Source: Opitutaceae bacterium
Lineage (GTDB): Bacteria; Verrucomicrobiota; Verrucomicrobiia; Opitutales; Opitutaceae
Assembly (NCBI GenBank): GCA_017994935.1
Contig: JAGOJU010000001.1
Span: forward strand, 62,001 to 126,000
DNA length: 64,000 bases
Direction of reading: 5' to 3'
Shown here in pieces: positions 29,897-39,706 of the stretch. The translations under genes and the position numbers were made by a program. Within the stretch, counting starts at the first letter, position 1. Every line of letters begins with the position of its first letter. The notes beneath the pieces were generated by a model. The model saw only the letters and a list, made by a program, of their open reading frames with translations. It made no database searches and was not told the origin of the DNA.

Positions 29897-31363
29897 TCAG
29901 CGCTTCAGCGGGTCGCGTTCCTGCGCCATGCGCAGCAGCAGCGGATCGTTGATTTCGCGCTGCCATGCATACAGCCGCTCCTGCAGCCCCGCCTTGATCT
30001 GCTCGATGTCCCGCCCCTCGGCGCGTTTGCCGGCCCGCTGCGGCCGGTAAAGATTGTACTGCTCGCCCGGATCATTCCTGAGGTCGTACAATTCGTCCAG
30101 TTCCAGCGAAAGGTAGTGCCTCACCATCTTCCATTCCGAAGTGCGGATCATGCGCATGTGCGCAATCCCGCCACTGATGAGATCGTACTGCCCGAACATC
30201 ACGTCACGCCACGGAATGCTCTGGCCGCGCAGTCGCGGCGAAAAATCCGCGCCATGCTGGCGGGAGTCCGCGGGCACCGGCACGCCCATCAGCCCGAGGA
30301 CGGTCGCAAAGGTGTCGACGCTCGAATAGGGCTCCGTTGCCTCCGAACCCGCCGGAACCCGGCCAGGCCAGCGCACGATGAACGGGATGCGGATGGCTTC
30401 TTCAAACATGTTCGGACGCTTGGTGTTCGGCGGAATCCCCGGAAACATCCACCAGGCATTCCCCTTCGAATGGAGCCCATGCTGGCCGATCATGTAGCCG
30501 TGATCGCTCGTGAAGACCACGATCGTGTTCTCCCGCAGCTTCAGTTCGTCAAGCCGCGCCATCAGCCGTCCGAGATTGCGGTCCACGGCATGCACCGAAA
30601 TGAGGTAGTCGCGCGTGTACCCGTTCACCTCCTCCTGATCGAGCCCGGGAAACTCCGCGCCCTTGATCGCGCGTCCCTTGTACGCCTCCTGGTCAACCTC
30701 GGGCATGGGAGTGTACTTGAGGTGCGGCTCCCTGAAATGAAGGAGCAGCGCGAAGGGATGATCTCGGTTCTTCTCAATGAATCCAATCGCATGATCAGTC
30801 AGGATGTCGGAGATCGGCCCCTTGAATGTCCGCATCTGGCCGTCCTCCTCGAGCGGCGGGTTCATCGGCACATTGACGGCACCCATGTAGCCAAAGAACC
30901 AATCGAATCCCTGGCGCGTGGGATGGAACTGGGGCTGGGTGCCGAGATGCCATTTCCCCGAAAGTCCCGTCGTGTAGCCCTGTTGCTGCAGCACTTCGGG
31001 CCACGTGAGTACCTCGGGCGGAAGCCCGAAGCCAGCGGCCACCTCCGATCCCGCCAGGAAGTCGGTGATGCCGACCTCGGTTCCATAGAGCCCGGTGAGA
31101 AACGTCGCACGACTCGCCGAGCACACCGGCGAAGGAACAAAGGCATTGCGAAGGAGCACGCCCTCCCGGGCGAGCCGGTCGATGTTCGGCGTGACGACCT
31201 GCGGATTGCCATAGGCCCCCACCGACCAGACCGCCTGATCATCCGTCATGACAAAGACCAGGTTGGGTCTGGTCCTGCCTGAGGGATCTGCAGAGAGCAC
31301 GCCGGCGGCCAGGATGGTAAGGGATAGGACAGCGAAGAGAGCGAGGGATTTTCGTTTCAACAT
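29897..31363 (-). CDS. Secreted sulfatase (type I, CSASR motif)
   Basis: A 488-aa arylsulfatase-family hydrolase with a Sec signal peptide (residues 1-25). The formylglycine motif is C81-S-A-S-R85, with Ala replacing the usual Pro but the convertible Cys kept. Metal ligands are intact: MTDDQ (D41, D42) and VVFTSDHGYMIGQHG. Other signatures: SGKWHLGTQP, LLLHFREPHLKYTP. The family removes sulfate esters from polysaccharides or glycolipids outside the cytoplasm. It is separated from the next minus-strand gene by 286 bases that hold nothing recognised except a C9 run at 31562-31570. The sulfated substrate is unknown. Confidence 0.93.
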   Translation of the reverse strand: MLKRKSLALFAVLSLTILAAGVLSADPSGRTRPNLVFVMTDDQAVWSVGAYGNPQVVTPNIDRLAREGVLLRNAFVPSPVCSASRATFLTGLYGTEVGITDFLAGSEVAAGFGLPPEVLTWPEVLQQQGYTTGLSGKWHLGTQPQFHPTRQGFDWFFGYMGAVNVPMNPPLEEDGQMRTFKGPISDILTDHAIGFIEKNRDHPFALLLHFREPHLKYTPMPEVDQEAYKGRAIKGAEFPGLDQEEVNGYTRDYLISVHAVDRNLGRLMARLDELKLRENTIVVFTSDHGYMIGQHGLHSKGNAWWMFPGIPPNTKRPNMFEEAIRIPFIVRWPGRVPAGSEATEPYSSVDTFATVLGLMGVPVPADSRQHGADFSPRLRGQSIPWRDVMFGQYDLISGGIAHMRMIRTSEWKMVRHYLSLELDELYDLRNDPGEQYNLYRPQRAGKRAEGRDIEQIKAGLQERLYAWQREINDPLLLRMAQERDPLKR

Positions 31364-31649
31364 GTCACGGGCGTGAATCCGCGGCGAAATGCCACAGGCT
31401 CATCCACGCCATCGTATCACGCCGTGCCCGCGGACGTCTTCGGCAGCAACGGAAATTTGCTTCATCGGCACGGAATACATTTCCCACGACAGGACCTCCT
31501 GCCGCAGAACCGGGCAGGGCCGACGCGTCTCATCCGCCTGAAGACAACCTGATGTCGCAGTCCCCCCCCCACCCGCGCAGCCGGGCAAGGGAGAGCCTGA
31601 CGTGCCGTGTGACTCCACGACAACGCCTCGCCATCATCGCAGGCGCAGA

Positions 31650-32951
31650 TCAGGTCTTGCGGACATTGATCGCTGCGCCGTCTCCGGGCAGCGGGACGCC
31701 TTCACCCGGCATGTCCACATCGGTGTTCCCCTCGTAATTCTCCGGAGCCGGAGCGAGGGACAGGTTGTAGTAGGGCGAAGCGGGTTCATCCATGAGTTCG
31801 CGCCAGCGAACCATCTTGCCGGTATAGGCGGAAATGCGTCCGAGGATTGCAGTCATCGTCGCCTCAGCGACCTCGCGCGCACGGTTCTCCGGCCGCCCGT
31901 GGAGGACCCCATTGATCAGGTCGACGTGCTCCTGCACGAGTGCGTTGTCGCTCAGGACTTCGATCGCGGGCGCCGAGACATCCCGGCCCGTCAGTTTGCC
32001 GCCGCCAAACACCTGGCCCTCGGTTCCTCGGAAGAATTCACCGACACGGTTGTAGCATCCGGAAATCTGCCGGCACTGGCTGTGGATGTGCACACCATCA
32101 CCATAGTCGTAGTCGACGCTGAAAAAATCGTACTGGTTGCCTGTTTCCCTGCGCAGGCGAGCTCCGTAGCCGACTGCGGCGATCGGCACCCGCCCGATGA
32201 ACCAGTTGGCAACATCGAGATTGTGGACGTGCTGCTCGCAGATGTGGTCGCCGGAGAGCTCGACATAGTTGAGCCAGTTCTCGGCGAGGTATTCGCGGTT
32301 CAGCAGGCCCGGTTTGCGCTGCACGATCCATGGAACCTTTCCATCCCAGGAAACCGTGCCTCCCAGGATCGTGCCAATGGCACCGGCCTCGATCTGTGCC
32401 TTGTTGGTCAGGTAGGCGATGTCGTGACGGCGCTGTGTGCCACCGACAAGGCAGAGCCCCTTTGCACGCGCAGCCTCCCCCACCTCGATCACCTTGCGGA
32501 CCCCCACGGGATCGACGGCCACCGGCTTCTCGAAGAAAACATGTTTCCCGGCTGCAACTGCGGCGGCAAGGTGTAGGGGACGGAAGGCCGGCGGTGTCGC
32601 AAGGATCACATATTCGGCGTCCGACTCCATCACTTTCCGGTACGCGTCGAAGCCGTGAATCACCCGACTGCCGGGCAGCTTGTAACTGTCGGCAACCTTC
32701 CGCGCCTTGTGCTCAAAACAGTCGGCGACCGCAACAATGTCGACCTCGCGCCCCAGCAGTTTCGCCGCATCGGCAAAATTCTTCAGGGCGCCACCTGAAC
32801 CATTGCCTGAACCGCGCCCGCCGCAGCCGATGAGCGCCACCTTCAGGGCTGGCCCGCTGGGCGCCGCGGTGGTCAGGTTGAAGAGCGAGGCGCCCGCGGC
32901 AAACACGGCACCCTGTTTTAGGAATTCACGTCGGGAGGAGGGGTTGTTCAT
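31650..32951 (-). CDS. Tat-exported Gfo/Idh/MocA-family oxidoreductase
   Basis: A 433-aa protein. Residues 1-30 are a Tat signal (SRREFLKQGAVFAAGASLFN). The Rossmann fold starts at KVALIGCGGRGSG, followed by VFFEKPVAVDPVGVRKV (the EKP motif with catalytic Lys) and the C-terminal domain with LSGDHICEQHVHNLDVANWFIG. Such secreted members are common in Verrucomicrobia and Planctomycetes and act on sugars or glycosides using tightly bound NAD(P), presumably loaded before Tat export. It lies between two sulfatases, suggesting a role in breaking down a sulfated glycan. Confidence 0.92.
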   Translation of the reverse strand: MNNPSSRREFLKQGAVFAAGASLFNLTTAAPSGPALKVALIGCGGRGSGNGSGGALKNFADAAKLLGREVDIVAVADCFEHKARKVADSYKLPGSRVIHGFDAYRKVMESDAEYVILATPPAFRPLHLAAAVAAGKHVFFEKPVAVDPVGVRKVIEVGEAARAKGLCLVGGTQRRHDIAYLTNKAQIEAGAIGTILGGTVSWDGKVPWIVQRKPGLLNREYLAENWLNYVELSGDHICEQHVHNLDVANWFIGRVPIAAVGYGARLRRETGNQYDFFSVDYDYGDGVHIHSQCRQISGCYNRVGEFFRGTEGQVFGGGKLTGRDVSAPAIEVLSDNALVQEHVDLINGVLHGRPENRAREVAEATMTAILGRISAYTGKMVRWRELMDEPASPYYNLSLAPAPENYEGNTDVDMPGEGVPLPGDGAAINVRKT

Positions 32952-33002
32952 GCGATTTTCAGGGGTTGAAGGGGATGTTCAGCGGGTCGATCCGACGGTC
33001 GT

Positions 33003-34436
33003 CTACGGTTTCGTGCCGGGCATCCAGGCACCCGTCTCGGTCCGCCAGCGCACGAGGCGGCTTCGCATATCGGAAACCCGCGCGGGTTCCCTGGATGCGA
33101 GATCGACCTGTTCGGAGGGATCATTGGCAAGATTGTAGAGCTCGGTTCTGCCATCTTCAAGGTATTCCAGCATTTTCCAGTCACCCGATCGTATGGCACT
33201 CACAGGATCCGTGGTCTGATAGTAATGGGGATAGTGAAAGAACAGATCCCTGCGCGGGAGATGTCCGGAGGGATTCTCAAGCAACGGCCCAAGATCCACT
33301 CCATCCACGGCAGTCGCGGATGCCGCCCTTCCAGCGAGGGTCGGGAAAAGATCCGCCAGCCATACCAGTTCATCACAAACCTTCCCGACTGCTGTCACTC
33401 CGGGCCAGCGCAGGATCAGCGGTACGCGGATGCCTCCTTCGTAAAGGGAGCCCTTGCCCGATCTCAGCGGTGCATTGCTGGTTACTGGCGCCCGCTGACC
33501 CCGCGGTTTTCCGATGTAACCGCCGTTGTCACTTGTGAAAATCACGACGGTATTCCGGTCAAGGCCACGCGCCTTCAGATGCGCGAGCACCCGCCCGACA
33601 TTGGCGTCCAGGTTTGCGATCATGGCCGCATAGGTCGCGTTCTGGTGGTGCATGCCTGGCCGCACCTTTGCAGCGAAATGATCGATGTCAGGCGTCTTTG
33701 CCTCCAGCGGAATGTGAACGCCATGGTGTGCAAGGTAGACAAAGAAGGGCTGGCCCTTGGCACGATCGATCACGTTCAGCGCTTCATCCGTCAGGCGATC
33801 CGTGAGGTACTCACCTGGCTTTCCAAACTGAAGACCCGGTACGTAGCGGAATTCGGTCTTCCTGAGTTCCCCCGCGGGTGTGCGTGATTCCGTCATGCCT
33901 CGATAGGGCCACCAATAAGTCGGTGGCGCGCCCCAGTGCGTGCCGCCGATATTGATGTCGAATCCTTGCGTCTCGGGAGCGTGCGACCCGTCGCCCAGAT
34001 GCCATTTGCCGACCAGCGCCGTCAGATATCCAGCATCGTGCAGCCGCTCGGCAAGCGTGACCTCCGACAGGTCGAGATCATGCCGCGATGGAGCCTCCAG
34101 CGGCCTCGCATTGGAAGGCCGGTTGAGGGCCTTTTCGATCCAAACGGTGATCCCGGTGCGGACGGCGTGACGGCCGGTAAGGAGCATGGCCCTGCTCGGC
34201 GAACACACGGACATCGCGTACGCCTGGTTAAAACGCACCCCTTCGCGTGCGAGGCGGTCGATGTTCGGCGTCTCAACCAAGTCACCACCCTGGCAGGCCA
34301 GATCGGACCAGCCCAGATCGTCGGCGAGGATCAGGACGATGTTGGGAGGAGATTTCTGCGCGGCAGCGTGAACCTGGCCGGACAGGAGCACTGCGAGGAC
34401 AAAAGAAAGGATGCCAGGATTTCGGGGAACGCTCAC
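33003..34436 (-). CDS. Secreted sulfatase (type I, CSPSR motif)
   Basis: A 477-aa protein starting at GTG 34436 with a signal peptide (1-25, ending VHAAA). The canonical C78-S-P-S-R82-AMLLTG motif for formylglycine conversion is present, as are LADDLGWSD (D39, D40) and VVIFTSDNGGYIGKPRG. It has the shape of arylsulfatase A-type enzymes acting on sulfated carbohydrates. It is 52 bases upstream of the Gfo/Idh/MocA start and 53 bases downstream of the heme dehydrogenase stop, compatible with one long minus-strand operon. Confidence 0.94.
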   Translation of the reverse strand: MSVPRNPGILSFVLAVLLSGQVHAAAQKSPPNIVLILADDLGWSDLACQGGDLVETPNIDRLAREGVRFNQAYAMSVCSPSRAMLLTGRHAVRTGITVWIEKALNRPSNARPLEAPSRHDLDLSEVTLAERLHDAGYLTALVGKWHLGDGSHAPETQGFDINIGGTHWGAPPTYWWPYRGMTESRTPAGELRKTEFRYVPGLQFGKPGEYLTDRLTDEALNVIDRAKGQPFFVYLAHHGVHIPLEAKTPDIDHFAAKVRPGMHHQNATYAAMIANLDANVGRVLAHLKARGLDRNTVVIFTSDNGGYIGKPRGQRAPVTSNAPLRSGKGSLYEGGIRVPLILRWPGVTAVGKVCDELVWLADLFPTLAGRAASATAVDGVDLGPLLENPSGHLPRRDLFFHYPHYYQTTDPVSAIRSGDWKMLEYLEDGRTELYNLANDPSEQVDLASREPARVSDMRSRLVRWRTETGAWMPGTKP

Positions 34437-34488
34437 ACCTGAACCCTATCATGCAGGCACCCGCGCTGTCCTGCGTCCGTGCGGAAAT

Positions 34489-37434
34489 TCAGTTGCCAGC
34501 CGCGGAATCGCGGTGGGCGCGGGCCCGGCGCCGGTGCTGTGGCTCCTGCCCGCCCATTTCCTCAAGGAAGGCGACAAGATCGCTCATGCCCTGCGCATCG
34601 ATCGACGACTCCAGGCCCTCGGGCATGAGGGAATGCTCTGTCGCGGTGATGGATCGAATGTCCCCTCGCAGCAGCGTCTGGGTTGAGCCATCAAGCCCAC
34701 CCAGCGTGAGGCTGTTTCCCGCCTCGCCCACCAGCATTCCCGCAAGGGTGCGCCCGTCGGCCATTTCGATCGTGTGAAGCTGGTAGCGACCTTCGACGAC
34801 CCGATTGGGATCGAGCACATGGGTGACAACATAGGGGGCGCTGCGATCCGCGAGGCTCGCGAGATCCGGTCCGATTTCACCCCCTGGAATCTTTCCAAGC
34901 CGATGGCAGGCCGCGCAGATCCGCAGGAACTCCTCGCGGCCGTGTTTCGCATTTCCCGTGAGTCCCGACATCTCGCCGAGATAGGTGTCGATGACGCGCT
35001 GCCGATCCGGGTTGGAACTGGCATTCAGCACCCGGCGCGCACGCTCCGCCTGTGCCGGATCGGCCAATCCGGTCAGCATCAGCCGCTGGCCCGAGGCCAG
35101 TGCGCGCACCATCGTGGGATCCTTTTCCAGATGATCCAGAAGACGCACCGCCCATTCCGGCCGGTTGACCAGCCGATCCAGCATGACCTCCTGGATCTTG
35201 GGACTGCATTCCGGCAACATCTTCAGGAAAAGGTCGGCCACTTCGGAACCGGGAAGCTGCGCCAGCCGGTTTGCGGCCACCAACTGCACGGCAAAAGGGG
35301 TCTGCACACCGGCCATCAATCCGGCGAGCTTTGCCACATCGTCTTTCCGACGGGCCGGATCGCGTGCGAGCAGACCTGCGGCGGCGCTCCGCCGCGCGAC
35401 ATCCGCAGTCTCGTCCGAAACCGCCACTCGCGCCGCTTCGATCACACGCTGGACGTCGGAGGGGGCTGCCGCCAGGTCGTCCTTCAGCTTCCGCGATCGC
35501 ACGTCGAGAAAGCGGCCCAGATCACGGAACTGCCCGCCCTGATCCTCCAGGGAACGCGTAGCCGTGAGCAGGCCACGCATCCGATCGGAGATGCCTTGAT
35601 CCGCGCCCGCAGCGAGATCTATCAGCGCTGGCTCGAAGGATTGTCCAGGGGACAACGCCGCCACCATTTCCTGCAGGTGCGCCGGAGCGGAGCTCATCGC
35701 AGCCGCCTTGAGGTAGGCATCCCCTTTGTCCTCCACGAGCTTGAGCAGTGCCTCGCCGGCCCCTTTCTCTTTCCAGAAACCCAGGGAGTAGCCGAGTTGC
35801 TGCCGCACCAGCGGATTCGGATCTCCTGCAAGACCTATCAGGCGGGCCAGCATCGCGTTGTCCCCTGAGAACTGTTCGCTCAGCCGGATCGCCTGGCGCC
35901 GCACACCCGGGTGGGCATCGCCGAGCGCATGAATCACCTGCGATGGTGTCAGCCGATGCACGAGATCAAGGGTGCACAGGACCTGCACGCGCGTTTCCGG
36001 GCGCGCATCATCGAGCAGCCGCTCCAGGGCATCGGTAGGCCACTTCGACCCGCGCCACACCCATTGCTGTTGGGCGAGATCGCGCACGGTTCCGCTCGGA
36101 CTGGCCAACGCCACGGCCAGTCCAGCCGCGTCCGCGAGGTCGAGTCTCTGCACCTCCCGGAGCGGCGCGTCCCGCCGGCGCACGCGATAGATGCGTCCCA
36201 TCTGCCAGCCCTGCCTCAGGTCTCCGAGCAGCGCAAGCCATGCCTCGGGAATATACTGCGGATGCTCAATGACCCGCCGGTACATGTCGGGCAGGTAAAT
36301 CGCGCCGTCGGGTCCGACTCGAATGCTTGTGAAACGCGACCAGTTGTCCGTCGACGCGAGGAATTCCGACTTCTCCTCGCCGGGTGCGCGGTGACTCCTG
36401 AATGTCGCTCCCAAGGGCGAAAGGATCTCGCGATGCACGAGATTGTGCACGGGTTCGCAGACAAAAACATTTCCGGTGTAGGCGGGCCCCAGCGCCTCGT
36501 CGCGCAGCACGGTCACCCCGCACGCCGAGGTGAAGGCGTTGAAGTGTCCGGCATTGTTGAATCGCGCAAGCGTTCGGCTTCGCGGATATACCGGTGCGGC
36601 ACCCGGAATCTCGGGAACGGTGACCACGGGATTGGGCGGCACCAGACTCGGATTGCGCCGGAGGTACCGGTCCTCCAGCGCATAATTCCAGACCGGATTG
36701 GCATTGTTGCATCCAAACCAGCTGCCCCAGTCGTCGCGATTCCTGCCAAACTGCGAACGGCCCGTCAGCGGCTCGGCTTCACCATCGTCCGGCCGGATGC
36801 GGACATCCCGTGTCATATCGATCGAAACGCCGGTTGCCTTCGAGACAATGCTGCCGCGGGTGCCTCCGTTCGCAACATAGACCCAGCCATCAAGTCCCCA
36901 CTGCAGCCCGTTGGCCTGGTGCTGCTGATTGCCCACGCCCAAACCGTCAAACAGCACCCGGCGTTCGTCCGCGCGCCCGTCACCATCGGTATCGCGCAGG
37001 AATAGCAGCTCCGGAGCCGCGATGACGAGCACGCCGTCGCGCCAGGGCATCACTGCTGTCGGGAAATGCAGTCCGTCAATGAATAGGGTCGACCGGTCAA
37101 AGCGGCCGTCGTGTTTCGTGGATTCGAGGACCCGGATGCGTCCACCGTTGCCGCCCTTACCGTCCACCCCCAGCGGATAATCTCCCATTTCAACAACCCA
37201 CAGGCGCCCGTCCGCACCCCAGGCCAGATCAATCGGATCCTGCACCGCCGGTTCCGAGGCGACGAGTTCGACGACAAGATCGTCAGGCACATGAATGGCC
37301 GCAAGCGAAGCCTGCGGCGAAAGCGCGTCCGGAAATGTCACGTGTTCCTTGGGGGGCGCAAGCGGCTGCGCCCGGACAACGGGCAACAGCAGAAACGCGA
37401 GGACGGCCGCGATGCCAAAGGATCCTGCGCTCAT
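34489..37434 (-). CDS. PVC-type heme-binding membrane-bound dehydrogenase with HEAT repeats
   Basis: A 981-aa protein starting at ATG 37434, which overlaps the upstream stop (ATGA); the frame is open to 37728 but that part lies inside the upstream gene. Signal peptide at 1-22 (LAFLLLPVVRA). Residues ~40-420 form a propeller (DPIDLAWGADGRLWVVEMGDYP, FTSIRVGPDGAIYLPDMYRRV), ~440-800 are HEAT-like repeats, and a C-terminal cytochrome c domain holds CAACHRLGKIPGGEIGPDLASL followed by the PVC heme-binding tail. Same architecture as the protein at the window start. Substrate unknown; its operon suggests a sugar or a lipid headgroup. Confidence 0.92.
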   Translation of the reverse strand: MSAGSFGIAAVLAFLLLPVVRAQPLAPPKEHVTFPDALSPQASLAAIHVPDDLVVELVASEPAVQDPIDLAWGADGRLWVVEMGDYPLGVDGKGGNGGRIRVLESTKHDGRFDRSTLFIDGLHFPTAVMPWRDGVLVIAAPELLFLRDTDGDGRADERRVLFDGLGVGNQQHQANGLQWGLDGWVYVANGGTRGSIVSKATGVSIDMTRDVRIRPDDGEAEPLTGRSQFGRNRDDWGSWFGCNNANPVWNYALEDRYLRRNPSLVPPNPVVTVPEIPGAAPVYPRSRTLARFNNAGHFNAFTSACGVTVLRDEALGPAYTGNVFVCEPVHNLVHREILSPLGATFRSHRAPGEEKSEFLASTDNWSRFTSIRVGPDGAIYLPDMYRRVIEHPQYIPEAWLALLGDLRQGWQMGRIYRVRRRDAPLREVQRLDLADAAGLAVALASPSGTVRDLAQQQWVWRGSKWPTDALERLLDDARPETRVQVLCTLDLVHRLTPSQVIHALGDAHPGVRRQAIRLSEQFSGDNAMLARLIGLAGDPNPLVRQQLGYSLGFWKEKGAGEALLKLVEDKGDAYLKAAAMSSAPAHLQEMVAALSPGQSFEPALIDLAAGADQGISDRMRGLLTATRSLEDQGGQFRDLGRFLDVRSRKLKDDLAAAPSDVQRVIEAARVAVSDETADVARRSAAAGLLARDPARRKDDVAKLAGLMAGVQTPFAVQLVAANRLAQLPGSEVADLFLKMLPECSPKIQEVMLDRLVNRPEWAVRLLDHLEKDPTMVRALASGQRLMLTGLADPAQAERARRVLNASSNPDRQRVIDTYLGEMSGLTGNAKHGREEFLRICAACHRLGKIPGGEIGPDLASLADRSAPYVVTHVLDPNRVVEGRYQLHTIEMADGRTLAGMLVGEAGNSLTLGGLDGSTQTLLRGDIRSITATEHSLMPEGLESSIDAQGMSDLVAFLEEMGGQEPQHRRRARAHRDSAAGN

Positions 37435-38741
37435 CGCTGCCCTTCGCGGCGGCCCAACGATTCCACCTGGGCGTGCACTTCCGAAATAATCCTGTCCTCC
37501 GTGCCCGGAGCCAGCCTTCCGGACCAGCCGTACTTGAGCATCGACGAATCCACTTCGTAACCACCTTCCGGATACATGCGATGCGAGGCCACATAGCAGG
37601 GCACTGAATTGCTGTAGGCATTCACCCAAAGCCGCTCCGCATCCAGTTCGCGCCGCAGCCGCAGCGAATAGTCGGACGCCATTTCTCCGCCGAGAAATAT
37701 CATCGTCAGTTCCTTTCCGAAGGCCCATGTCTGCACCGGCATCGGAACCTGCTCCAGAATCCCGTTCCTGTCGGGTTCATCCAGCGGCAGATTCACGACC
37801 CGATAGGTCGCGGCCGTCACACCGGGCAGCGGCTTCAGCCCCTTGCCCGCCAGATGCGCAACCTCCGCCGCCACCTCGCGCCCGTTGGTCCTTGCCGCTT
37901 CGATGCCGTTCTTCGGATACGGGCCCGCATCGCCCGCACATCCAAGCGCAACGAGCGCCACAGCCCCCGGGTTGTCGCTCTCGATCCGGGCGGAGGCCTC
38001 ACCCGCCCAATCGGGATGGATGATCATGCCTCCGCCGTTTGCCGTGCAATGGCACGCATAGCTCGTCAGGACCGCCCTCGTCCTTCCATCGTCCCCCTTC
38101 GCAACGAGCACCGGCAGCGTGCGATCGGCCGGTCCGTTCGGCACCACGCCGAAACGTTTCCACTTTCCGTCCTTCAACTCGCGACGATTGACCGCGAATC
38201 CGGCATACCCCTGCGCCCATGCCAGATGAGCGGGACGGCGCTCAGCAAGCGCGGCTTCCGCCACCTCTCGAAGGCGGCCCTTCAGCCACGCGGTGTAGCG
38301 CGCCATCGCACCCCGCTCCTCCGCCGAAAGGTCGTGGCGTTCGGCGATCAGATACCCTTCGATTGCCGGGCCGCTATGGGTATGAACGGCGCAAACGACC
38401 ACATGATCGCGTCTCAGTCCATGGCTGCGCGCCAACTCGGATGCCAGCGCATCGCTGACAGCCGAGGTGATGCCCACCAGTTCAACCGACACGAGCACGG
38501 CCGTATCGGTCCCCTCTCCGATTGCGAACGCCCTCGCATGAAGCGGCATTTCCACCTTCCAATCCGTTCCCCGGCGGTTGGCGTATCCCGCGAGGCGGAT
38601 CGGCGACCGCGGCGTGATGTCGATCCTGGCCGCACCGACCGGCACCGATCCGGCGGGCGCCGGAATCATCGGAAGAGGCATCACGAGCAGAGCAGCAACG
38701 AGGACCATGGTCCTGCCGCAAATCGGGAGGGTAACGTTCAT
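37431..38741 (-). CDS. Neutral/alkaline ceramidase N-terminal domain protein
   Basis: A 436-aa protein starting at ATG 38741 with a signal peptide (to about residue 30). The family pattern is visible: VGAARIDITPRSPIRLAGYANRRG, VSVELVGITSAVSDALA, VCAVHTHSGPAIEG (zinc-binding His region) and TSYACHCTANGGGMIIHPDWAG. Only the N-terminal (catalytic) ceramidase domain is present; the C-terminal immunoglobulin-like domain of true ceramidases is missing. PVC bacteria carry many such single-domain members whose substrates are unproven. Translationally coupled to the heme dehydrogenase. Confidence 0.88.
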   Translation of the reverse strand: MNVTLPICGRTMVLVAALLVMPLPMIPAPAGSVPVGAARIDITPRSPIRLAGYANRRGTDWKVEMPLHARAFAIGEGTDTAVLVSVELVGITSAVSDALASELARSHGLRRDHVVVCAVHTHSGPAIEGYLIAERHDLSAEERGAMARYTAWLKGRLREVAEAALAERRPAHLAWAQGYAGFAVNRRELKDGKWKRFGVVPNGPADRTLPVLVAKGDDGRTRAVLTSYACHCTANGGGMIIHPDWAGEASARIESDNPGAVALVALGCAGDAGPYPKNGIEAARTNGREVAAEVAHLAGKGLKPLPGVTAATYRVVNLPLDEPDRNGILEQVPMPVQTWAFGKELTMIFLGGEMASDYSLRLRRELDAERLWVNAYSNSVPCYVASHRMYPEGGYEVDSSMLKYGWSGRLAPGTEDRIISEVHAQVESLGRREGQR

Positions 38742-38989
38742 CGGGAACAAGGCGATGGCTCAATATCAGTTTTCCGGCTCTCCATTGCCACAGGATCCTA
38801 GCGCACCGAAACGCCGGCGTCTTGAGTTTCCGCGGAAAAGCATGTTGCGCCAGCGGAAAGCGCGCGCGCTCGCGCCTGGGTTTCCGTCTGCGCGCCCTCA
38901 TTTTCCATCCGTACCGAAGACATTCTGAGCACCGCCGGATAGACTGACTGCCGTCGTCAGTTCATCACCATTTCCAAATTCCCTTCCTC

Positions 38990-39664
38990 ATGCGCACCAC
39001 CACCACGTTCCTGTTTTTACTTCTCTCACTCGCCACGGCGGCCCGGCTCTCGGCTTCAGAGTGGGTGTCTCTCTTCGACGGGAAGACGCTCGACAACTGG
39101 GTGAGAAAGGGCGGAACCGCCACCTACCGCGTGGAGAACGGCGAAATTGTGGGCACGACCGGGAGCAAGGGCTCCATCAACACGTTTCTCTGCACGACCC
39201 GCGACTACGGCGACTTCGAACTCGAACTCGAAGTGAAACTCGACGACCAGCTCAATTCAGGTGTGCAGATCCGCAGTCACACCTATGCCAAGGACACACC
39301 CCAGCCCTCCGGCGGAGATCGCATACGGATCAAGGGCGAGGTCTACGGCTATCAGTGCGAAATGGCCGCCAACGCCAAGGGCACCGCGGGGAACTTCTGG
39401 GACGAGGGCCGGTGGAACAAGTGGCACGATGACCTCTCCAACAAACCCGGCACTGCGACGGCGTTCAAGGCAGGCCAGTGGAACCACTACCGCATCGTCG
39501 CCAAGGGCGACCACATCCGCTCGTGGGTCAACGGCATCGCCTGCGCGGACTTTCACGACAGCGAGGATGCCAGCGGCTTCATCGGGCTCCAGGTGCACCG
39601 CATCCGTGCGGACGTGGGACCTTTCCACGCCCATTGGCGCAATATCAGAATTCGCGAGTTGTAG
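38990..39664 (+). CDS. DUF1080 (3-keto-disaccharide hydrolase-like) secreted protein
   Basis: A 224-aa protein with a signal peptide (1-23). The whole mature part is a DUF1080 concanavalin-like fold: WVSLFDGKTLDNWVRKGGTATYRVENGEIVG, FELELEVKLDDQLNSGVQIRSH, GEVYGYQCEM, NHYRIVAKGDHIRSWVNGIACADF, GFIGLQVHRIRADVGPFHAHWRNIRIREL. Members bind or hydrolyse 3-keto sugars and are abundant beside sulfatases and Gfo/Idh/MocA genes in this phylum. Transcribed towards the ApbE operon. Confidence 0.92.
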   Translation: MRTTTTFLFLLLSLATAARLSASEWVSLFDGKTLDNWVRKGGTATYRVENGEIVGTTGSKGSINTFLCTTRDYGDFELELEVKLDDQLNSGVQIRSHTYAKDTPQPSGGDRIRIKGEVYGYQCEMAANAKGTAGNFWDEGRWNKWHDDLSNKPGTATAFKAGQWNHYRIVAKGDHIRSWVNGIACADFHDSEDASGFIGLQVHRIRADVGPFHAHWRNIRIREL

Positions 39665-39706
39665 TCGCGCACGAACCTCTCCGAAAGCGCCGGCCGCATC
39701 CGCGCT

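Noticed and set aside
31400..31618. 72-codon minus-strand frame between the sulfatase and the oxidoreductase
   Set aside because: No motif, helix or coupling to neighbours; biased Gly/Ser composition typical of chance frames.
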